Shown here: positions 7,804 to 7,893 of the stretch, piece by piece
Layout: the number at the start of each line of letters is the position of its first letter
Numbering within the stretch: position 1 is the stretch's first letter
DNA from: Cyanobacteria bacterium K_DeepCast_35m_m2_023
Lineage (GTDB): Bacteria > Cyanobacteriota > Cyanobacteriia > PCC-6307 > Cyanobiaceae
Direction of reading: 5' to 3'
Length of the DNA stretch: 7,893 bases
Assembly: GCA_016882345.1 (NCBI GenBank)
Contig: VGQR01000078.1
Span: 1-7,893 of the forward strand
Program-made: the position numbers and the translations under genes
Notes under the pieces: generated by a model
Seen by the model: only the letters and a program-made list of their open reading frames with translations
Database searches by the model: none
What the model was told of the DNA's origin: nothing

Positions 7804-7824
7804 CACCTCGAAAAATCCGAGATG
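7804..7824. promoter_or_regulatory. Imperfect dyad just upstream of the promoter, possible operator
   Basis: CACCTCG (7804-7810) and CGAGATG (7818-7824) are complementary at six of seven positions around an A-rich centre. The dyad ends 2 bases before the -35 box, a place where an activator could bind. Function is inference from position only. Confidence 0.3.
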
Positions 7825-7826
7825 GC

Positions 7827-7854
7827 TTGAATTAACGACTAGTCCAGCTATAAT
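7827..7854 (+). promoter_or_regulatory. Near-consensus sigma-70 type promoter reading out of the window
   Basis: TTGAAT (7827-7832) and a perfect TATAAT (7849-7854) are separated by 16 bases. Transcription would begin near 7861, so at least the first 30 or so bases of the transcript are in the window. No start codon with a credible reading frame or known RNA start is recognisable in them. This is the best promoter match I found in the window. Confidence 0.6.
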
Positions 7855-7893
7855 CACAACATCCGATTAGTTCAGGCCGTGGGGCAAAGAGGC

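Larger units (their letters stand above)
7294..7893. other. Gene-free, AT-richer stretch at the right edge
   Basis: These 600 bases hold no intact gene that I can support. They are visibly richer in A+T than the rest of the window, especially after 7700. What I see in them is a decayed DUF4351-type coding remnant (7493-7702), small inverted repeats at 7713-7725, 7754-7769 and 7804-7824, and a promoter reading out of the window. The promoter of the DUF4336 gene should also lie in the left part, but I could not identify a convincing -35/-10 pair there. Confidence 0.6.

Noticed and set aside
7581..7835. Plus-strand open frame of 84 codons in the right-hand gap
   Set aside because: It overlaps the DUF4351-like remnant in another frame and its translation shows no domain or sensible composition.
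7354..7857. Minus-strand open frame of 167 codons in the right-hand gap
   Set aside because: Most of it is Arg/Ser/Cys-rich and unlike a protein, and it overlaps the DUF4351-like remnant on the other strand. The last 35 or so residues (ending MQEVNIVQD) look more protein-like and could be a small gene fragment, but I cannot name a family or a start.
7861..7893. Possible start of a structural RNA (tmRNA, RNase P RNA or 6S RNA) after the promoter
   Set aside because: The visible 30 or so bases do not match the start sequences I know for these RNAs, and the rest is outside the window.

Overview
The window looks like the chromosome of a GC-rich cyanobacterium, most probably of the Cyanobium/Synechococcus (alpha-picocyanobacterial) type. 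I base this on a glycogen synthase of the cyanobacterial KVGGMGD type, phylloquinone-pathway genes menD and menB, and two small-family proteins (DUF760 and DUF4336) that are typical of cyanobacteria and plastids. Organism assignment is by recalled family resemblance, not by a search.

Layout. Bases 1-182 hold the start of a minus-strand gene that leaves the window, probably a membrane protein. Next comes a minus-strand run, read from high to low coordinates: menD (4943-3156), menB (3159-2305), an exported L,D-transpeptidase (2308-1754), glgA (1696-215) and then the partial gene. menD/menB and menB/transpeptidase each overlap by 4 bases (ATGA), so these three are very likely one translationally coupled operon. 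glgA follows after 57 bases, with its own Shine-Dalgarno sequence and a GTG start. On the plus strand, head-to-head with menD, lies lepB (signal peptidase I, TTG start, 4998-5591), followed by a DUF760 gene (5623-5982). A DUF4336 gene (7293-6043, minus) converges on it.

The last 600 bases (7294-7893) hold no intact gene and are visibly richer in A+T than the rest. They contain what looks like the decayed 3' end of an Rpn-type (DUF4351) transposase/nuclease gene, several small inverted repeats, and a near-consensus sigma-70 promoter (TTGAAT-16-TATAAT) reading rightward out of the window.

How the genes fit together: MenD and MenB carry out two steps of the naphthoquinone-ring pathway that supplies phylloquinone to photosystem I. 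GlgA stores fixed carbon as glycogen. The L,D-transpeptidase and LepB act at the cell envelope. These are mostly housekeeping functions and I see no defence system, CRISPR array or intact mobile element. The most unusual parts are the degraded mobile-type remnant and the orphan promoter with an adjacent dyad at the right edge.
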